64,000 bases of DNA from an uncultured Candidatus Melainabacteria bacterium (GTDB lineage Bacteria > Cyanobacteriota > Vampirovibrionia > Gastranaerophilales > Gastranaerophilaceae): assembly GCA_949927415.1 (NCBI GenBank), contig CATLFB010000002.1, positions 62,001 to 126,000 of the forward strand, written 5' to 3'. The notes under the pieces were generated by a model. The model saw nothing but the letters and a program-made list of their open reading frames with translations, was not told where the DNA came from and ran no database searches. The position numbers and the translations under genes were made by a program. This document shows, piece by piece, positions 26,242 through 33,754 of the stretch. Each line of letters starts with the position of its first letter. Positions within the stretch are counted from its first letter, which is position 1.

Positions 26242-26622
26242 ATGAAAAAGTTTTTGGGAATTATTTTGTGTTTTACAATGGCGTTTCCTGCTGCGTTTGC
26301 CGAAGGCAGGGGCAATGCAAACAATTACATCCCTCCGGAAGGTTACGGACAGGACTTAAACGGATTTATGTATTTGAATTATAAAAAAGATGAATCTTCC
26401 GAAAATGCTGACGACTACGCAATGCCCGTTCCAAAATTCCTCCAGCGCAAGAAAGAAGAAACAGTTTCAAAACGCGAACCGCATGAAATTAAGAAAAATT
26501 CGGATGGCAAAATGAAATCCGCACCAATGAATTACAACCAGTTCCCGCAAAATTATGACAGCAGCCAGCAGATGTTTATGATGCAAAACGGTATGCAAAG
26601 CATGTATGGTATGCCGTTTTAA
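26242..26622 (+). CDS. Small secreted protein
   Basis: I do not recognise this 126-residue protein. Residues 1-20 are a clear signal peptide (KKFLGIILCFTMAFPAAFA). The mature part is polar, with a proline/lysine-rich middle and a Met/Gln/Asn-rich C-terminus (MFMMQNGMQSMYGMPF). AGGAGG precedes the ATG, and a TATAAT lies about 30 bases upstream. It probably resides in the periplasm or outside the cell. Confidence 0.75.
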   Translation: MKKFLGIILCFTMAFPAAFAEGRGNANNYIPPEGYGQDLNGFMYLNYKKDESSENADDYAMPVPKFLQRKKEETVSKREPHEIKKNSDGKMKSAPMNYNQFPQNYDSSQQMFMMQNGMQSMYGMPF

Positions 26623-26635
26623 AGCATAATCTTCG

Positions 26636-27235
26636 TTAAAACTTTATTGGATAATCCTTCGGGATTTTCCATCCGTTGTCTATTATCAAAAATGTGCACC
26701 ACCATTCTCTGTCTGATGTTGAAACTGTCACACCGTCAGCAAGTGTCGGATACGGATTTTTGCTTATGCAGTTATTCAAAAAAAGGCTTCGGTTACTTTC
26801 TGAATAAAACTTACTAACAGAGCCTATGCCCACCAGATTCATGTTGTAATCATGTTTTGTTACATCTCTATAAACTCCAAAACCGAATACGTCTTTTCCG
26901 GAGATTAATTTTTCACGCCCTGGATTTGTAATTATTTGAAAAGACATATATCCGTCGGGCTCGCGGATTGCAAAGCAAAGTCCTGTATCGTTTGCAAGAA
27001 TTACGCATCTGTATGAAGGGTTTCTGTAACAACCCTGAAACGACGGATTACATACTTCAAATCTGTTTTCTTTATCAAAAGTCTTTATGATCTTCAAATT
27101 CGGCGCAAAATAATAATCAAAAACTTGTTTGCTTAATTCATAACTCCAGCCATTGCCTGAACCTGAACCGAGAGACAATTCATCAGGTATAAAAGCCAGA
27201 GAATTGCCAAATCTGCATGCTAAAGGCGAAGAACA
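26636..27235 (-). pseudogene. 5'-truncated prepilin-like protein remnant
   Basis: The frame is open for 199 codons but has no ATG at its start: it follows a TAA at 27236, and the first usable start is an internal TTG near 27178. The protein reads as the C-terminal part of a larger one (GNSLAFIPDELSLGSGSG, then a beta-rich segment, ending GWKIPKDYPIKF). It has no signal or membrane segment. The cysteine pattern and the ending resemble pseudopilin-type proteins (GspG/PilA-like), which start with a short cleaved helix that is missing here. I read it as a decayed gene rather than a real short protein. Confidence 0.45.
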
Positions 27236-27242
27236 TTAAGAC

Positions 27243-28547
27243 TTACGCACCCGGAACTTCCATTGTCATGCAGTGGATTCCGCCATAATATTCGGGCAGA
27301 AGTTTATTGGCTATCGCGTTATCTTTACCTGATACAAAATATATCTTGTCTACATAAGGCTTTATGGAGTCTGCAAAAATTTTCTCAAAATTCAATCCTG
27401 TCAAATCCTGCAGTTTTTCGCTCATGCCCAATGTCTTTCCAATATTAGATTTATTTGTTATATAAACAATTTCATCTTTATCATTGATATGAACATTGGC
27501 GTTTATGAAGTTTTGACGATTTTTCAAAATATATTCCGGCTTACCGTTATCACCTTTACTGCTAAAAAGTTCAAAAAGACGGCCCGGAACCCTTATCGGC
27601 TCATATCCGGCTTTCAAAAGAGCATCTTCTGCTTCTTTTGGTTTTGCATAGGGGTTTATGTCAATAATTTTTTTAAATGCTTGCGCAATGCATCCTGTTT
27701 TGCAATAGGCATCCCGGTATTGCTCTACTTCGGATTTCGCAAGACCCGCCACGAAGTTGTGGAGTTTGTCAAACCCTTTTTGCAAAAGTTCAGCAGTCAT
27801 TTCATCATCAGCAATAAGAACTTTTTTATCCTTCAGCGGTCTGGTAAACAAGTCCAAATGGTAGTCGCATTGCGGAATTATATGAACTTTATCAGTCATA
27901 AACATTTCTTTCAACTGTTCAAAGCTGAATTTTTTCAATTCATTGCGGCCGATTAAAAGTTCATCTTCACCGTTGGAATTTTTCGTCAGAAAATAATTTC
28001 CGCCTTTAGGATGGCATTGTTTGCCGATTTCCCCGAGAAGTTTTACATTGCGGTTGAATTCTACATCAAACAATTTCTTATCAACATCCAGAAAACCGTT
28101 TTCAGTAGGCATAAATACGACATCCTTGCCGTTTTTCACACCTTTTGGAAGATTAAAGAGAATATCAACATAATCCTGAATTTCCGGCAATTTCATTTCT
28201 TCTTGAATTTTTGCCTGCGTTTTATTTTGGAATAGGTTAAAAATTTCGCGCAGAATTTTGGGTTTTTCTGTGAGGTCTCTTGCCAGAAGGGTATTTTTAA
28301 CAATTCCGAAGTTATCTTGAGCCCAGCATCCGGCATGATTTTGGGAGAGTTCGAATTTATCGGTTTTAAGAAGAATTCCGGACGGATTTTTCTCAAAAAG
28401 AAATACTTTGAAGTTTTCAATTTCTCCGATTTTGCGGATTTCATCAGCGATTCCGGCGAAGTTAGAGTTCATTACAAAGCCTTTAAGCTTTCTGGCATCG
28501 TAACCTGTGAAATATGTTTGATTTTGGTTAGAGTTTTGTATATTCAT
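27243..28547 (-). CDS. Divergent pentein (agmatine/arginine deiminase-fold) protein
   Basis: From the ATG at 28547 the protein has 434 residues. The features match the guanidine-modifying pentein fold: CWAQDNF (D78), a GGN-containing strand pair near 182-200 (KGGNYFLTKN), YHLDLF (H230, D232), and the closing YYGGIHCMTMEVP with C426. In agmatine deiminase and peptidylarginine deiminases the equivalent Asp, His and Cys form the active site. The N-terminus starts with the lineage motif NQTYFTGYD. It is longer than agmatine deiminase (about 365), with an insert around residues 240-320. The substrate is unknown: free arginine, agmatine or protein arginine. Confidence 0.6.
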   Translation of the reverse strand: MNIQNSNQNQTYFTGYDARKLKGFVMNSNFAGIADEIRKIGEIENFKVFLFEKNPSGILLKTDKFELSQNHAGCWAQDNFGIVKNTLLARDLTEKPKILREIFNLFQNKTQAKIQEEMKLPEIQDYVDILFNLPKGVKNGKDVVFMPTENGFLDVDKKLFDVEFNRNVKLLGEIGKQCHPKGGNYFLTKNSNGEDELLIGRNELKKFSFEQLKEMFMTDKVHIIPQCDYHLDLFTRPLKDKKVLIADDEMTAELLQKGFDKLHNFVAGLAKSEVEQYRDAYCKTGCIAQAFKKIIDINPYAKPKEAEDALLKAGYEPIRVPGRLFELFSSKGDNGKPEYILKNRQNFINANVHINDKDEIVYITNKSNIGKTLGMSEKLQDLTGLNFEKIFADSIKPYVDKIYFVSGKDNAIANKLLPEYYGGIHCMTMEVPGA

Positions 28548-28608
28548 AGTGGTATTAAAAGCGGTCAAAAAATTTTTTTGCTAAAAAAATTTAATTGGTT
28601 AAAATATC

Positions 28609-28636
28609 TTGACAAAAAATTTTGATATAATAAAAT
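28609..28636 (+). promoter_or_regulatory. tRNA-Ser promoter
   Basis: TTGACA, a 16-base spacer and TAAAAT end 23 bases before the tRNA. Confidence 0.6.
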
Positions 28637-28659
28637 AGAATCACATCTGATAATCGTAT

Positions 28660-28750
28660 GGAGGAGTGCCAGAGCGGTTTATCGGAGCGGTCTTGAAAAC
28701 CGTCGTACGTGACGAGCGTACCGTGGGTTCGAATCCCACCTCCTCCTCCA
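28660..28750 (+). tRNA. tRNA-Ser (UGA), integration target
   Basis: Full cloverleaf with acceptor GGAGGAG / CTCCTCC, anticodon TGA in loop CTTGAAA, long variable arm (GTACG / CGTAC) and T-arm GTGGG-TTCGAAT-CCCAC. CCA is encoded. The discriminator base reads T, where bacterial tRNA-Ser normally has G. The 3' end is part of attL. Confidence 0.93.
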
Positions 28751-28794
28751 TTTAAAAAGCCCAAGCCATAAAGGTTTAGGGCTTTTCTTATTAA
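28724..28794. repeat. attL (direct repeat with 35053-35123)
   Basis: 71 bases from the T-arm of tRNA-Ser through its terminator (AAAAGCCC..GGGCTTTT, 28754-28787). They recur at 35053-35123 with one difference visible. Confidence 0.85.
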
Positions 28795-28817
28795 ATACCA
28801 TGTCCATTCTGTGTCCA

Positions 28818-29858
28818 TTAGCCATTTTGAATTGAAACCTCATTACATGAATTAAGAACATCCATAGCTTTGAACATTTCTTCACTAGGAGTGTGAACAT
28901 AACGCATTGTAGTTGTAATGTCAGAGTGTGTCATAACCTTTTGAACCGTTGGCAATGGTACACCAGCATTAACTAAACGACTTGCTACAGTATGCCTTAA
29001 GTCGTGAAACCTAAAGTTCTCGATACCTGCTTTTCGCTTTGCGGTATTCCAAGCTCTTTTAATCTCTTTCGGCTGTTTTTTAGTTAATGGGTTGATAAAT
29101 ATTGACCCATGCCTGTCCCCTTTTGGAGTGCGTTCAATGAAGTTAAGTAGCATCTTTGTACAAGGCATATCAACATATTTATTTGATTTTCTGATGTAGA
29201 GGTGGATTACCTTATCATCGTATGATTTAATATCTTCCCACATCAACGGCAGTATGTCGGACTTCCGAAGTCCTGTATTTAAGGCAAATATAATAATACC
29301 CTCAAGATATGTTCCTTTAACTACATCAAGCAATTTGTTTTGTTCTTTTAGTGACAGACATCTAAAGTTGTTATCATTCTTTAATGAAAACTTTACATCT
29401 TGCTCAATAGGGTTCTTTGTCGTCCAGTCATTGCGGATTGCAATATTGAACATCTTACTTATTACTTCCAAATAACGATTAACGGTTACTTCTTTTAGTC
29501 CTCTATTTAGTAAATATCTTTTAAACTGTTCAATGTCATCAAGTTTAATGTTATTGATGTACCTACATCTTTTAAAATACTCTCTAATAACTTTCACTCT
29601 TGATTTATCCTGCTTGTAACTTCTTTTATTTAATTCAGAATATTGCAGGAACTTGTCACAGAGCTTGTCAATAGACATTTTCTTTTCTTCCATAGGTATT
29701 ACACCATTAAGTTGCTGTAACAATTTGTATTTGAAAGCATTTTCAATTTCTTCCGCTTGTTTTTGAGTTGTAGCTCCAGCACATAAAAGATGTTTAGTGA
29801 CACCTTTAACAGTAAATTTTGCATACCACTTTCCATTATTCTGTAGTTTTACCACCAT
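28818..29858 (-). CDS. int: Tyrosine-recombinase integrase
   Basis: It integrates and excises the element at tRNA-Ser. The 346-residue protein has an N-terminal AP2-like arm-binding segment (KWYAKFTVKGVTKHLLCAG), then the SAM-like core-binding domain (about 65-145). The catalytic domain follows, with Arg in NTGLRKSDILPLMW, HDLRHT (His-x-x-Arg), and the HSDITTTMRYVH segment supplying the last His and the nucleophilic Tyr. It ends 24 bases from attL, the usual int-next-to-att layout. The excisionase gene lies 9 bases upstream on the same strand. Confidence 0.95.
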   Translation of the reverse strand: MVVKLQNNGKWYAKFTVKGVTKHLLCAGATTQKQAEEIENAFKYKLLQQLNGVIPMEEKKMSIDKLCDKFLQYSELNKRSYKQDKSRVKVIREYFKRCRYINNIKLDDIEQFKRYLLNRGLKEVTVNRYLEVISKMFNIAIRNDWTTKNPIEQDVKFSLKNDNNFRCLSLKEQNKLLDVVKGTYLEGIIIFALNTGLRKSDILPLMWEDIKSYDDKVIHLYIRKSNKYVDMPCTKMLLNFIERTPKGDRHGSIFINPLTKKQPKEIKRAWNTAKRKAGIENFRFHDLRHTVASRLVNAGVPLPTVQKVMTHSDITTTMRYVHTPSEEMFKAMDVLNSCNEVSIQNG

Positions 29859-29867
29859 AACCTTACC

Positions 29868-30047
29868 TCATGCAACCTGTGCAATCCATTCTTGCATTTC
29901 TTTAACCTTTATAAATACCGTAGAACCTATGATTTTAAAGCATGTGGCAGGTATTTCTTTTCTGCGTTTCCACGTTCTTACAGTACTTTCTGGAATACCA
30001 ATTTCTTTGGCAAAGTCTTTCAATTTCATGATGTTAAATTGTTCCAT
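29868..30047 (-). CDS. Excisionase-like HTH protein
   Basis: A 59-residue protein starting at the ATG at 30047 behind TTGAGGT. It is a winged-helix or MerR/AlpA-like HTH: MKLKDFAKEIGIPESTVRTW, then KRRKEIPATCFK and a final strand/helix (IGSTVFIKVKEMQEWI). This fits small recombination directionality factors, which sit just upstream of int in such elements. It is too short for most gene finders. It may also repress its own promoter. Confidence 0.75.
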   Translation of the reverse strand: MEQFNIMKLKDFAKEIGIPESTVRTWKRRKEIPATCFKIIGSTVFIKVKEMQEWIAQVA

Positions 30048-30093
30048 AATTTACCTCAACTTTCTTGTTTGATTTAACTAACGCGATAGCTAA

Positions 30094-30198
30094 ATATTAC
30101 AATATAATCTTGATTTTGTCAAGGGTTTTCTAACATGTTTGCTAAATAATGCAAACACAACCACCTTGCTTGACTAAATTTGGCGAACATGTTAGTAT
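30094..30198. promoter_or_regulatory. Divergent promoters with paired operators
   Basis: Leftward promoter for xis-int: TTGACA (30122-30117), 17 bases, TAATAT (30099-30094). Rightward promoter for the repressor: TTGACT (30170-30175), 17 bases, TAGTAT (30193-30198). Two sites, CTAACATGTTTGC (30130-30142) and GCGAACATGTTAG (30183-30195), are inverted copies with the palindromic core AACATGTT. The second lies between the -35 and -10 of the rightward promoter. This looks like a small lysogeny-type switch. Confidence 0.65.
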
Positions 30199-30241
30199 AG
30201 ATAGCATACTGATATAAGGTCGCTACACGTGAGGAGTGTTT

Positions 30242-30712
30242 ATGGAAGATAAAACTATGGAAAAAGCTTCAAAAAAAGCTGTTATGAAAGATAATGCTAA
30301 AAGCATAGGCGAAAGTATATTAAGACGTCTAGGAAGCTTTTTTGGTGATGAAAGAAAGAAAAAAGACTATTCAGTAAGAAAATTAAGTGATTTGTCAGGG
30401 GTTAGTAGTGCTGTTATCTCTGATTTGGAAAACGGTAACAGTATGCCAAGATTTGAAACTATTATTCAGTTAGCACTTGCCCTAGATATTACAGATATGG
30501 ACAAAGTGTTTTCTAATTTTATTGGTGGCAATAGTAATTCATCACAAGGTCGTTTTGGGCAAATAAGGCAGTGTTTAACAAATCTTGGATATGGCACTGG
30601 TGATATACATCAAATTATACAATTTATCAGATACACAGATTATCTTATAGAAGAACGTGTAAAGAAAAATGCCCAGAAAATGAGTGCTAAAGACAATGTA
30701 AAAAGCAAATAG
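30242..30712 (+). CDS. XRE-family repressor
   Basis: This 156-residue protein carries a helix-turn-helix at about residues 37-85 (YSVRKLSDLSGVSSAVISDLENG, MPRFETIIQLALAL). A Lys-rich N-terminal extension and a helical C-terminal half without a LexA-like peptidase domain flank it. It is the probable master repressor of the element, reading away from int and next to two inverted operator sites. The ATG at 30242 is preferred over the GTG at 30236 because GAGGAG sits at the right distance from it. Confidence 0.85.
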   Translation: MEDKTMEKASKKAVMKDNAKSIGESILRRLGSFFGDERKKKDYSVRKLSDLSGVSSAVISDLENGNSMPRFETIIQLALALDITDMDKVFSNFIGGNSNSSQGRFGQIRQCLTNLGYGTGDIHQIIQFIRYTDYLIEERVKKNAQKMSAKDNVKSK

Positions 30713-30779
30713 GATATAGTACTCCGATACAAGTATAATATGCGAACTCTGTTCGCAAGTACGACGAGTGCGGTATATA

Positions 30780-30791
30780 AACCGTACGGTT
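30780..30791. repeat. 12-bp perfect palindrome
   Basis: AACCGTACGGTT, flanked by loosely inverted GTATA and TATAC, downstream of the repressor gene. The surrounding 290-base gap also has the hairpin GTGGTATTTGTACCAC (about 30885-30900). It could be a regulator binding site. Confidence 0.4.
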
Positions 30792-30963
30792 GTAGTATAC
30801 TTTAAATTTCGAAAAATTTTTCAAAAACTTGTCCTGTATAATAGATATACTGTACCTTTTCGGGTGTATAAACAAAATTACTCGTGGTATTTGTACCACG
30901 CACGACTCACATTCAAAAAATATCTTTTTAACAAAATTTCTTCCAAAATTACACTTGAATATT

Positions 30964-30993
30964 AAAACTCGTGGTATAAATACCACGAGTTTT
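30964..30993. terminator. Strong bidirectional terminator
   Basis: AAAACTCGTGGTAT / ATACCACGAGTTTT, a perfect 14-bp stem with a 2-base loop. It lies between the rightward repressor gene and the end of the leftward operon. Confidence 0.75.
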
Positions 30994-31003
30994 AATAAAA
31001 AAA

Positions 31004-31468
31004 TTATTCTAATCTATTCCATGCCCGCCGAATGATGTTCAAGGCATTATCTAATGTACCGACACCATAACAGTTGCAGTCACCACGCAAGAACTCACCT
31101 TGTAAGTGATTATCATTTGCGATGACTTCTGCCAGTTTGTTGGCAAGTGAAACGGCACCCCTATTTAATTCTAACCACTTAATAAGTTGTGCTACATCTT
31201 TGTGTACCAATAATTCTATCTTAACAAAGTCACCTGTACATTTTTTATATACATTACTTTGTAATTGTCTTTCTAAGTCAAAGTTATCCGAAACAACCTT
31301 ATTCACATACTTACTAACATTAACACCATTTTCTCTTAGGTTTTTTAGCCTTAGTGTATTGCCTTCATCAAAATTAACTGATGTTTTATGCACCTTTACA
31401 TTTTCTTTCGGAAAAGTTAAGTCAGGGGAGAAGTCGAAAGACTTCTCCTGATTATTGTATGTATCCAT
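31004..31468 (-). CDS. Two-module ribbon-helix-helix-like protein
   Basis: I do not recognise a family. The 154-residue protein seems to hold two strand-helix-helix units, VKVHKTSVNFDE..LRLKNLRENGVNVSKYVNKVV and FVKIELLVHKDVAQLIKWLE..VSLANKLAEVI. These resemble duplicated ribbon-helix-helix (Arc/CopG/MobC) domains. The ATG at 31468 overlaps the end of the upstream gene by 17 bases, so translation is coupled. It is the last gene of the leftward operon. A DNA-binding role in maintenance or mobilisation of the element is plausible but not shown. Confidence 0.55.
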   Translation of the reverse strand: MDTYNNQEKSFDFSPDLTFPKENVKVHKTSVNFDEGNTLRLKNLRENGVNVSKYVNKVVSDNFDLERQLQSNVYKKCTGDFVKIELLVHKDVAQLIKWLELNRGAVSLANKLAEVIANDNHLQGEFLRGDCNCYGVGTLDNALNIIRRAWNRLE

Positions 31469-31763
31469 ATATACCACCCAGTGTTGCTTGCTGTATATCA
31501 CAAATGTATTTTTTTATAACTTCTTTTGGCATTTCAAGTGCTTTCAACCTTGTAACAGTTCTACTGTAGGCTGTTTTCATACACCTAATTGTAGTGCCTT
31601 GATAGTTTTCAGCTTCCATTTCGTCAATGACCTCGTGGAAGGTGCGTTGAACCAGTCCAAAGAATAGTAATGCACCTACATACTTCCTTGCGTTTATTAA
31701 CACCTGTAAAGTTGTTTCTGGTGTGTTCCATTCTTCAATAGTCATAAATTCAATAGATTTCAT
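31452..31763 (-). CDS. Unknown element-borne protein
   Basis: This 103-residue protein is mostly alpha-helical by eye (TTLQVLINARKYVGALLFFGLVQRTF, then EVIDEMEAENYQGTTIRCMKTAYSRTVTRLKALEM). It has no known motif and no membrane helix. It lies 4 bases downstream of the 96-residue gene and overlaps the next gene by 17 bases. Tight packing argues that it is real and works with its neighbours. Confidence 0.6.
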   Translation of the reverse strand: MKSIEFMTIEEWNTPETTLQVLINARKYVGALLFFGLVQRTFHEVIDEMEAENYQGTTIRCMKTAYSRTVTRLKALEMPKEVIKKYICDIQQATLGGIYGYIQ

Positions 31764-31767
31764 TGGT

Positions 31768-32058
31768 TTAAATCTCCTTTGTTAGTTCAAATTCTAACTT
31801 TTCTATAACTTTTACTACTACTTTATTGTCGCCTGCAATCGTGCGTACCACACCAACTAAGCGATTACAAAACTTTTCCCAAGCCCGTTGCTTATTGCAT
31901 TTCACGACCTCATAGAGTGGCAAAGTTACTTCATATATTACCTGCTTGATTGATTTTCGCAGGTTGTCTGGCATGGGAGTGCGTGCAACTACATTCAGAG
32001 CGTAAGCTCTAAATGTAGTTATATATGCTGATTGTACGTGTTTAGCTTCTTTCTTCAC
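31768..32058 (-). CDS. Unknown element-borne basic helical protein
   Basis: This 96-residue protein is basic and helical (KHVQSAYITTFRAYALNVVART, then KSIKQVIYEVTLPLYEVVKCNKQRAWEKF). I cannot assign a family. It overlaps the 68-residue gene upstream by 17 bases and lies 4 bases from the next gene, so it belongs to the same operon. Confidence 0.6.
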   Translation of the reverse strand: MKKEAKHVQSAYITTFRAYALNVVARTPMPDNLRKSIKQVIYEVTLPLYEVVKCNKQRAWEKFCNRLVGVVRTIAGDNKVVVKVIEKLEFELTKEI

Positions 32059-32248
32059 TTAGCTTGTCTCCTTCTATTCTTATAGTGATAACTATTTCTT
32101 TGTTAGGTTCTGGCGGAGCTGTAAGCTCCGCTATCGCCTTATTAACCGCGTTATCAATGAATGACATTATAGAGGTAATACGCCCAGCATTTTTCAGCTG
32201 GATAAGTTTTGCGTGAGTTTTAGGGTAAAGGTAAGCAACCTTATACAT
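32042..32248 (-). CDS. Small ribbon-helix-helix-like protein
   Basis: A 68-residue protein: a short strand (YKVAYLYPKTHAKLIQLKNAG) followed by a helix RITSIMSFIDNAVNKAIAEL, and a charged C-terminus. This pattern suits an RHH DNA-binding protein. Its ATG overlaps the stop of the 47-residue gene upstream by 8 bases (ATGTATAA), and its end overlaps the next gene by 17 bases. Confidence 0.55.
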   Translation of the reverse strand: MYKVAYLYPKTHAKLIQLKNAGRITSIMSFIDNAVNKAIAELTAPPEPNKEIVITIRIEGDKLSEERS

Positions 32249-32384
32249 CTTTATCGCTCCTCCACTTTTCCAGTAATTTTGTTACTACTGCTGACAGTGA
32301 TAAACAATGTCGCCTTTTGTACTCTTTCAGCCAGTCAGCGAGGTCATGGGGTATAGTTAAGGTTAGGTTTGCATAATTTCGCAT
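32241..32384 (-). CDS. 47-residue CopG/Arc-type ribbon-helix-helix protein
   Basis: First gene of the leftward operon, starting at the ATG at 32384 with AGGAGA about 11 bases upstream. The sequence has the classical RHH layout: strand LTLTIPHDLADWLKEY, turn, then helix LSLSAVVTKLLEKW. Such small proteins usually bind operators as dimers and regulate their own operon. It is too short for most gene finders, but the ribosome binding site and the 8-base overlap with the next gene support it. Confidence 0.65.
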   Translation of the reverse strand: MRNYANLTLTIPHDLADWLKEYKRRHCLSLSAVVTKLLEKWRSDKDV

Positions 32385-32857
32385 TGAGATAAGTCTCCTA
32401 TAATTCTACGGTCAAGTTCTCTTGAACTCTCCAAAAAAGAATTTAATAAAATGACAAGATAAACAACATTAACACGTAAATTATTGTTTAAGATAGGTAG
32501 TTCTAATTTACCTTAAAGTCGCTTGTAATGGTGATAGAAGGGGTATTAGACAAGGGTAATTAACTACGTTTAGAGAATACGCCGAACGAGGTCAACGAGT
32601 ATATAACATGTGTAAATAATGGCAACACAATCAGAGGTCAGTCGTGATTTTACAACAAAAGCCTCACCAAAGGGGGAATACCCCATACCATTTAGGATTA
32701 AATTTGTAAAGAACCAAGAAAAACAAACTCAAAGACTGCTATCGTTCGGCGTAAAAATTATATAAAAGTGCCTTAGCAAGTTTTATACTTCTATTATCGG
32801 CTCTCTTAGCGGTTCTCAATGGTATTGTAGCATTTTGAATTTAGCAAAGTCAACCAC
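32385..32857. other. 470-base non-coding region in the element
   Basis: Lies between the divergent starts or ends of the RHH operon and the SLOG gene. One 47-codon frame (32621-32764, plus strand) lacks a ribosome binding site and I do not call it. The region is long for such a compact element and may hold an origin, a transfer site or regulatory sites. I see no clear iterons. Confidence 0.4.
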
Positions 32858-33298
32858 CTACAACAAAGTAACTTTGATTAACCCTTTTTTCTCACGCCGT
32901 TGGGCATACTCGACGATATTTCGTGAGTTGCCACTTCCTGGGTGAGCAATCAAATAATCACAATTCTTTACCATAAGATGGTTTGCTTGTATAATAGCCA
33001 AGCGGTACGGTGTTTTTTCCAACCCCTCGGGATAAAATGTTCCGTCAAATCCCTCAGGTGCTTCAACCTTTTGATTAAGAGCATAAGGTGCAAGTAAATT
33101 TAATTCTATATTTTGGTGTAATTTTTTTATTTCACAAAGAACGCCGATGACTAAGCGGTCAAAGTTGCCGTAGTGACCAACAGTAAAAGACGTAACGCCA
33201 TATTCCGTAATATGTTTTTCTACAATTTGAGAAAGTTGTTCTCTAATACTATTACAAGTGTATCTACTACCAATAAAGAAACAAGTTTTTCCATTCAT
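32858..33298 (-). CDS. SLOG-superfamily (DUF1273-like) protein
   Basis: The 146-residue protein starts at the ATG at 33298 (KTCFFIGSRYTCNSIREQL; the frame is open 8 codons more). It shows a Rossmann-like SLOG fold: initial strand plus IGSR, FTVGHYGNFDRLVIGVL in place of the usual GGAxGxD, LNLLAPY, and a late CDYLIAHPGSGNSRNIVEYA. Family members bind nucleotide or nucleic-acid-derived ligands, and many occur in mobile elements and conflict systems. The usual GG is replaced by GH, so ligand binding may differ. A DNA-processing role has been proposed for relatives, but not proven here. Confidence 0.7.
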   Translation of the reverse strand: MNGKTCFFIGSRYTCNSIREQLSQIVEKHITEYGVTSFTVGHYGNFDRLVIGVLCEIKKLHQNIELNLLAPYALNQKVEAPEGFDGTFYPEGLEKTPYRLAIIQANHLMVKNCDYLIAHPGSGNSRNIVEYAQRREKKGLIKVTLL

Positions 33299-33372
33299 AA
33301 TAATTAAGTATAGTACAAACATGTCTATTTAATGAGTTTTAATTTACTTAAGTATAAGCAACAATTATAGCT

Positions 33373-33684
33373 ATGGGTTATAAAGAACTAATTGCCAATG
33401 GTATTAAGCGTTTACGAACACAATCCAAACTCACTCAAGAAAAATTTGCGGAGAGAGTTTGTATGAGTGTTCAGGGGTATCGTAACATTGAACATAGCAG
33501 GTATTTGCCTACGGCAGAAACGATAGATAAGATATGTGAAGTATTTAATATCCAACCTGTTGAACTACTATTGCCCGATACTCAAGAAAACTTAGATAGA
33601 TTAAAAGAGCTAATCCATATCAAGTTATGTAATTGTGATGTCGACAAATTGATTAAAATAAATAACTTCATAGATTTAATATAA
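33373..33684 (+). CDS. XRE-family regulator, copy 1
   Basis: The 103-residue protein has an N-terminal XRE helix-turn-helix (KLTQEKFAERVCMSVQGYRNIEHSRYLPTAETIDKICEVF) and a short C-terminal helix with a CNCD motif. It is about four-fifths identical to copy 2 at 33755-34066, and the upstream DNA is duplicated too. No Shine-Dalgarno sequence precedes the ATG in either copy. It probably regulates genes of the element or of the host. Confidence 0.85.
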   Translation: MGYKELIANGIKRLRTQSKLTQEKFAERVCMSVQGYRNIEHSRYLPTAETIDKICEVFNIQPVELLLPDTQENLDRLKELIHIKLCNCDVDKLIKINNFIDLI

Positions 33685-33754
33685 ATACAAATATAGTACT
33701 GGCATGTCTACCTAATTAGTTTTAATTTGTTTGAGAATAAGTGACAATCTACCT

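Noticed and set aside
32621-32764. 47-codon frame on the plus strand in the element
   Set aside because: No ribosome binding site, no promoter next to it, and no recognisable pattern.
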